Below are positions 61,380 to 64,000 of a stretch of 64,000 nt of DNA, piece by piece. The DNA is from CAZVKN01 sp964627035 (GTDB taxonomy: Bacteria; Electryoneota; AABM5-125-24; Hatepunaeales; Hatepunaeaceae): positions 62,001-126,000 of the forward strand of contig CAZVKN010000004.1 of assembly GCA_964627035.1 (NCBI GenBank), written 5' to 3'. The translations under genes and the position numbers were made by a program. The notes beneath the pieces are model-generated. The model made no database searches. It saw only the letters and a program-made list of their open reading frames with translations, and was not told the origin of the DNA. Numbering within the stretch: position 1 is the first letter of the stretch; every line of letters begins with the position of its first letter.

Positions 61380-62174
61380 TTATCCGGTGGTTGCTTGCTC
61401 TATAATGCCTTCGCTGATTGTTTTTACCTGCGACAGTGCTCCAAACAACATAGACAGGTCACACAGATTGTTAATGAGGCGAGGTACACCGTTGCTATGT
61501 TCCCAAATCAGCTCAATAGCCTTCTCATCAAAAATTGTGTTCTCATTTCCTGCAACCTGAAGACGGTGAACGATGTACGGTTCAATATCACTTTGCTTCA
61601 GAGGTCCGAGGTGATATCTGGTGAAAAATCTCTGCTCAAGTTGAGGCATGTCCTTCATAGATTGACTCAATTCAGGTTGACCGACCAGAAACAGATTTAT
61701 TAGGAATCTGTCATTGAGCTGGAAATTGAGCAACAACCGCAGTTCTTCAAGAGTATCCTTGTTATCTATAAGCTGTGCTTCATCAACTACCACAACACTG
61801 TTCTTACCTCCGGAAAAGCTTTCGATCAACCGAGCGCCGAGAGCGGAACCGATTTCGCTGATCCTTTCCGGGATATCCTCTTCACCCAACTCAGATAGTA
61901 TAAAACTCAGCAGATCCTTACCATCCCCGCGAGGAATATTGAGCAGCACGAAATCGTACTCATCATCAGAGTTCAATTCTGCGATCAGGAGTCTGATCAG
62001 GGTCGTCTTACCACACCCGTAATCTCCCGTTAACAGGATTGCTCCCTTGTTTTCAGAGAGAGCATACTTAAATCGCATGTACGCATCTTTATGAGCAGAG
62101 GAGAAGAAGAAGAACTCGGAATCAGGGGTATTTTCGAACGGTTTACGTTCTAAGTTCCAGTAGTCTAAATACAT
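61380..62174 (-). CDS. GspA/ExeA-like AAA ATPase
   Basis: 264 residues. The N-terminus MYLDYWNLERKPFENTPD is the diagnostic start of the ExeA/GspA family. Walker A is LLTGDYGCGKTT near 47-55 and Walker B VVVVDEAQL near 126, with FLVGQPELSQ as sensor 1 and GVPRLINNLC near the end. Such ATPases help assemble type II secretion or pilus machines, but this one lacks the C-terminal peptidoglycan-binding part. No clear ribosome site precedes ATG 62174. The HD-GYP gene follows after 2 bases. Confidence 0.93.
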   Translation of the reverse strand: MYLDYWNLERKPFENTPDSEFFFFSSAHKDAYMRFKYALSENKGAILLTGDYGCGKTTLIRLLIAELNSDDEYDFVLLNIPRGDGKDLLSFILSELGEEDIPERISEIGSALGARLIESFSGGKNSVVVVDEAQLIDNKDTLEELRLLLNFQLNDRFLINLFLVGQPELSQSMKDMPQLEQRFFTRYHLGPLKQSDIEPYIVHRLQVAGNENTIFDEKAIELIWEHSNGVPRLINNLCDLSMLFGALSQVKTISEGIIEQATTG

Positions 62175-62605
62175 GATTCTATATAGATTTAAACACTATT
62201 ATCAAATGAGTTAACGAACTGAGTATAGGAATATGGGAAGAATATAATAATATAGTCACATTGAATCTCAAACAAAAGCTTGTTGAAACTTAGTTCTTCG
62301 CTATTTTATATGGATACTGTTCAGAGTTCAGGCTTCAGCCTGTTCCTGCGTTAGAAAAACACTCTGAACTAAAACTTCAGTGGAACTCAATGCTCGTAAA
62401 ACCTGTCTGAACCTTAACTCTAAGGTGCAATAACTTATGCTAATATAGCATTCGCAATGTAGGATGTCAACATTAAATGGTTCAACCGACGTTCTTGACA
62501 TTACCAAGTGATTATATTAACTTACATGATTAGACGAAAATCAGGCAAAATTAATTTGTATATTCCCGTCCCACAGTGCAATCCACAATACTATTGAGGT
62601 TAAAA
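62175..62605. other. Divergent spacer between the GspA-like ATPase and transaldolase genes
   Basis: No gene is seen. It holds a family A repeat at 62319-62369 (GTTCAGAGTT ... CTCTGAAC with CAGGCTTCAGCCTG) and a promoter candidate at 62495-62523. The AT-rich stretch at 62180-62260 is probably the promoter region of the minus-strand ATPase. Confidence 0.6.
62495..62523 (+). promoter_or_regulatory. Possible promoter of the transaldolase gene
   Basis: A consensus TTGACA (62495-62500) is followed after 17 bases by TAACTT (62518-62523), a weak -10. Confidence 0.4.
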
Positions 62606-63262
62606 TTGAAGTTTTTCATTGATACGGCAAACATCGAACACATCAAAGATGCAGCGAGTCTTGGTGTTGTTGACGGCGTAACAACCAATCCCTCTTTACT
62701 CGTAAAAGAATCAAAAGCTTACGATGAGTTATTGGTTGAAATATGTAAAATCGTTGATGGTCCTGTTTCTGCTGAAGTGACTGCCACAGATCACAAGACA
62801 ATGGTGGTTGAAGGCAGGAATCTGGCGAAATTGGATGATAACATTGTTATCAAACTTCCGACCACCCGCGACGGTGTGAAGGCGTGTGTTGATTTGTCAA
62901 ATGATGGAATACCGGTCAATATGACTCTCGTGTTTTCATCTATGCAGGCGCTTATGGTGGCAAAAGCCGGTGCGAGCTTTGTGAGCCCGTTTGTCGGCAG
63001 GCTTGACGACATTAGTCATTTCGGAATGGACTTGATTCGTGAGATTGTCGAGATTTATGGCAACTACGGGTATCCGACAGAAGTGCTGGTCGCATCTATA
63101 AGGCATCCGCTGCATGTGGTCGAATCTGCTTTGGCTGGAGCCGATGTTGTGACTATGCCTTACGATGTGATTGACAAGCTGCTGCAGCACCCGCTCACGG
63201 ACATCGGTCTTGACAAATTCCTCGCAGATTGGAAAAAGGGCGGGCAGAAATTACAGTCATAA
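62606..63262 (+). CDS. Transaldolase / fructose-6-phosphate aldolase (TalC/MipB family)
   Basis: 218 residues. Class I aldolase transferring a dihydroxyacetone unit in the pentose phosphate pathway, or splitting fructose-6-phosphate. MKFFIDTANIEHIK is the family start; the Schiff-base Lys is in NIVIKLPTT, and VTTNPSLL with SPFVGRLDD are typical. TTG 62606 has TGAGGT 7 bases upstream and gives exactly the usual length; an upstream ATG-less extension would add 10 residues. Whether it is a transaldolase or an FSA cannot be settled by eye. Confidence 0.95.
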   Translation: MKFFIDTANIEHIKDAASLGVVDGVTTNPSLLVKESKAYDELLVEICKIVDGPVSAEVTATDHKTMVVEGRNLAKLDDNIVIKLPTTRDGVKACVDLSNDGIPVNMTLVFSSMQALMVAKAGASFVSPFVGRLDDISHFGMDLIREIVEIYGNYGYPTEVLVASIRHPLHVVESALAGADVVTMPYDVIDKLLQHPLTDIGLDKFLADWKKGGQKLQS

Positions 63263-63320
63263 CGTACGGGCGAATCTCGTGTTCGCCCTCTTCTCCGGTT
63301 CTTGCTATTGTGTAAGTACT

Positions 63321-63408
63321 GTTCAGAGTTCAGGCTTCAGCCTGTTCTTCTGTCCCAACCCACAACAGCGGTGTGGCACGGGCTACTTGTGTACACTTGT
63401 TGCCCGTG
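63321..63408. repeat. Family A half-unit and a GC-rich hairpin
   Basis: 63321-63348 is a half family A unit (GTTCAGAGTT, CAGGCTTCAGCCTG). 63377-63408 is an inverted repeat CACGGGC and GCCCGTG around a palindromic AT-rich loop (ACTTGTGTACACTTGT). The second may end the transaldolase transcript. Confidence 0.6.
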
Positions 63409-63502
63409 TTTCCTTACGGAAAGAGTTACGTGTAACGAGTAACCCGTGACCCGAGAAGCAGGATGAAAATTTTACAAATAAAATCAGAACCCCACTAAAA
63501 CA

Positions 63503-64000
63503 ATGAATCGTAAATTTATCTTGTACTATCTGATCGGGTTGGTGATCGGCATCGGGTTTGTCGGTGGCTGGTGGTGGGTGCTGCCTGAGAATACGCAAGC
63601 CGATAAACCGGGATTTAGTGATGCTGAATTTGCCGATGGCAACCGGATTAACGACAAGATAAATGCAGGTCGTCGGAATGCGATTACTCGTGCAGTGGAG
63701 GTTGTGTCACCGGCTGTGGTTGGGATTAACGTTATTTCCGTCAGAGAGTACCGTGTCCGTGATCCGTTCCACAACGATCCCTTTTTTCGTCGTCTCTTCC
63801 CGCCACGAGTTTACAGACAGCCCGTTGAGAACCTTGGCAGCGGCTTCATAATCTCTGATGATGGTTACATTCTGACCAATCAGCACGTCGTACACGCAGC
63901 CACTAAAATCATTGTGACAATGACGGGGGGCAAAGAATACGATGCTGAGGTGGTTGGATATGACTTTGACAGCGATATTGCGCTGTTAAAGATTGACGGT
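63503..64000 (+). CDS. HtrA/DegP-type serine protease, 3' truncated by window edge
   Basis: The frame is open from ATG 63503 through the last base (166 codons). A membrane anchor or signal (about 7-28, YYLIGLVIGIGFVGGWWWV) is followed by an Arg-rich linker and the trypsin-like domain with LGSGFIISDDGYILTNQHVV carrying the catalytic His, and DFDSDIALLKIDG with the catalytic Asp. The Ser (GNSGGP) and PDZ domains lie beyond the window. Periplasmic protein quality control is the family role. Confidence 0.92.
   Translation, partial: MNRKFILYYLIGLVIGIGFVGGWWWVLPENTQADKPGFSDAEFADGNRINDKINAGRRNAITRAVEVVSPAVVGINVISVREYRVRDPFHNDPFFRRLFPPRVYRQPVENLGSGFIISDDGYILTNQHVVHAATKIIVTMTGGKEYDAEVVGYDFDSDIALLKIDG

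Overview
The window is a bacterial chromosome segment of moderate GC. It most resembles the FCB superphylum or an allied candidate phylum. Three large exported proteins end in a T9SS-type (Por) C-terminal sorting domain of the YPNPFN / GLSAGIYFIRM kind: a gingipain-like protein, an M14 carboxypeptidase and a beta-helix protein. Other genes fit this setting: a periplasmic tricorn protease, a 15-PKD-domain protein, DUF4139, beta-barrel proteins, pilin/PilM-like genes and a GspA/ExeA-like ATPase. I cannot assign a phylum by reading alone. Start codons are often TTG or GTG with a GGAG-type ribosome binding site, and several starts were reset on that basis.

Layout. 1-2069: tail of an unknown gene, then dnaK. 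2198-5947: a PspA membrane-stress module (RG-rich exported protein, YjfK-like, YjfI-like, PspA, and a convergent double-DUF350 membrane protein). 6247-11085: PKD protein. 11536-16320: small membrane-anchored protein, then a large TPR lipoprotein-like/outer-membrane-associated protein overlapping a membrane glycosyltransferase. 16388-22586: alpha-glucan phosphorylase, DUF3467-like protein, then an EF-G paralogue, HIT and macrodomain run. 22698-26009: large pseudopilin, PilM-like protein, rsmD. 26195-32837: FN3 lipoprotein, YwiC-like membrane protein, gingipain-like protein. 32834-41163: tricorn protease, nitrilase, carbonic anhydrase, beta-barrel, glyS, alr. 41281-47278: M14 peptidase, beta-helix protein, beta-barrel. 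47399-54747: a tight four-gene operon prkA - DUF444 (yeaH) - spoVR - second prkA. 55064-64000: recG, DUF4139 protein, response regulator, HD-GYP protein, GspA-like ATPase, transaldolase and the start of an HtrA protease.

Two systems look most interesting: the PspA module and the prkA operon with a diverged kinase at each end. Neither is wholly new, because both have recognisable core families (yjfIJKL and yeaG-yeaH-ycgB in E. coli), but both carry unusual additions.

The most striking non-coding signal is the spacers. Nearly every longer spacer holds short palindromes that fall into several families. Within a family the loop is conserved while the two stem arms change together, so pairing is kept. 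One 129-bp unit with 15-bp terminal inverted repeats contains two such hairpins and appears to have inserted into a copy of another family. This points to active, structure-selected dispersed elements in the genome. No tRNA, rRNA, CRISPR array or transposase gene was seen.
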